A stretch of 7,035 nucleotides of DNA from an uncultured Prevotellaceae bacterium (lineage in GTDB: Bacteria; Bacteroidota; Bacteroidia; Bacteroidales; Bacteroidaceae). The DNA is taken from positions 1 to 7,035 of the forward strand of contig CAMJAO010000107.1 in NCBI GenBank assembly GCA_946403615.1, in the 5' to 3' direction. The translations under genes were made by a program, and so were the position numbers. Below the pieces are notes generated by a model, which did no database searches, was not told the origin of the DNA, and was given only the letters and a program-made list of their open reading frames with translations. Positions 6,295 to 7,035 of this stretch are shown piece by piece (position 1 is the stretch's first letter; each line of letters begins with the position of its first letter).

Positions 6295-7035
6295 TCACTT
6301 GTCAAAATGTTGGTAGTCTTTGTAGGCTTTCCAGTCGCCGCCCCAACGGAAACCGTGCTGCTTGAACAGTCGTTGGCAGAGGTCGCCACGCACGATTTTG
6401 TATGGGAAATCCTTCGAGCGGTCGCAGTATTTCGCTGCGGTGGAGGGCTGAATAAACATTGATCCGTCGGCGCGTTTCCGAACATATGGATTGTAGAGCG
6501 TGTTAATATCCACAGCCATGCCTGTGGCGTGTTTTGACAGGGTCTTTGAGCCGGCAACAACCCGGTAGCAGAAACAGCTACTGTTGTTGTCGCGCATGGA
6601 GCGTTCGTCGTCGGCGTCATAGTTATCGATGAGTACCATCCGCTCGATGGGGTAGTGCTGGCGAAACAGTTCGCGGAAAATCTCGACCAGGTCATTGGCG
6701 ATAGCTTTGTTGCACACCATCTCGCCGATGCGCAATAGTCCCTCAGCGTCATAGTGCAAGGCTTTGATATAGCGCAAATCACTTCGTGCCACAGTGCAGT
6801 TCGCAGGATAGGACTTGCCTTTCATCCTCTCGAAGACAGCGTCAGAGATAGGTTCGGCTTTGAAACAGCGGTCCAAACCGAACAACTTGACGGCATTCTC
6901 GCTGACCGTCTTGCCAGCCTGCCATTGGGTCAGCGCTTCAGGGGCTTCTTGCACATTTTCTTCACTCTGGGCGTCATCTTGACGCTGCGCATACAGGCTT
7001 ACTGCCGCCACGGTCGTGAGCACTGCGCAGAAAAA
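6295..7035 (-). CDS. Exported M15-family zinc peptidase (VanY/CwlK-like, peptidoglycan peptidase), 5' end cut by window edge
   Basis: The frame is open to the right edge. A GTG at 7023 could be a start, but the visible sequence FFCAVLTTVAAVSLYAQ looks like the hydrophobic core and cleavage site of a signal peptide whose first residues lie off the window, so the gene is scored as 5'-partial. Numbering from 7023, SKHATGMAVDIN at 163-174 carries the M15 zinc ligands His165 and Asp172. FRWGGDWKAYKDYQHFD at 225-241 carries the last zinc ligand His239 and the likely catalytic Asp236. The SMRDNNSSCFCYR segment at 142-154 fits the conserved substrate-side motif upstream of the first ligand. The WGGDW...D..HF arrangement matches the M15C type (Peptidase_M15_4), whose members act as D-Ala-D-Ala carboxypeptidases or L-Ala-D-Glu endopeptidases; which one applies cannot be told here. 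The stop directly follows HFDK, so the catalytic domain ends the protein. The residues between the signal peptide and about 45 are acidic and probably unstructured. Confidence 0.9.
   Translation of the reverse strand, partial: FFCAVLTTVAAVSLYAQRQDDAQSEENVQEAPEALTQWQAGKTVSENAVKLFGLDRCFKAEPISDAVFERMKGKSYPANCTVARSDLRYIKALHYDAEGLLRIGEMVCNKAIANDLVEIFRELFRQHYPIERMVLIDNYDADDERSMRDNNSSCFCYRVVAGSKTLSKHATGMAVDINTLYNPYVRKRADGSMFIQPSTAAKYCDRSKDFPYKIVRGDLCQRLFKQHGFRWGGDWKAYKDYQHFDK

Noticed and set aside
6225..6782. Second minus-strand frame of 185 codons overlapping the peptidase
   Set aside because: It is an out-of-frame reading of the M15 gene, Ser/Thr/Cys-rich with no motif, and its Lys-rich end is simply the 9-bp repeat translated.

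Overview
The window looks like a chromosomal segment from a Bacteroidota species, most likely order Bacteroidales and Prevotellaceae-like. The reasons are the gene families present (a long multi-SLBB export protein, a Bacteroidota-type Wzz protein, a monotopic sugar transferase with a GLTSEATIYNG motif), the almost complete lack of Shine-Dalgarno sites, a candidate promoter of the Bacteroidetes TTTG / TAnnTTTG type, and intergenic 9-bp repeats of TTAAGGAC type. The genus is an inference. All five genes lie on the minus strand, so transcription runs from high to low coordinates.

Reading in the direction of transcription: (1) a 5'-truncated, exported M15-family zinc peptidase (7035-6295). (2) A 150-bp gap full of degenerate 9-bp repeats plus a small hairpin. 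(3) A secreted 573-residue TPR protein (6144-4423). (4) A structured gap holding a 17-bp near-perfect inverted repeat just after the TPR stop codon, then a terminator-like hairpin, then a candidate promoter that overlaps the terminator's T-tract. (5) A tightly packed three-gene operon: a phosphoglycosyl (sugar) transferase (4239-3646), a large Wza-like outer-membrane export protein with six SLBB-type repeats (3629-996), and a Wzz-type chain-length/co-polymerase protein (986-1, cut by the left edge). The spacers inside this operon are 16 and 9 bases.

Together the last three genes form the start-and-export end of a capsule or exopolysaccharide locus. The transferase loads the first sugar phosphate onto the lipid carrier at the inner membrane. 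The Wzz-like protein spans the periplasm and sets chain length or couples assembly to export. The SLBB protein makes the outer-membrane conduit. Glycosyltransferases, flippase and polymerase are not in the window and would be expected past the left edge. The TPR protein and the peptidase form a separate transcription unit or units. Their link to the polysaccharide locus is only positional.

I see no RNA genes, CRISPR array, insertion sequence or phage gene. I found no convincing undescribed system. The least-explained sequence is the pair of repeat-rich gaps on either side of the TPR gene. No gene-free stretch exceeds about 190 bases. The many open frames on the plus strand are shadows of the minus-strand genes.
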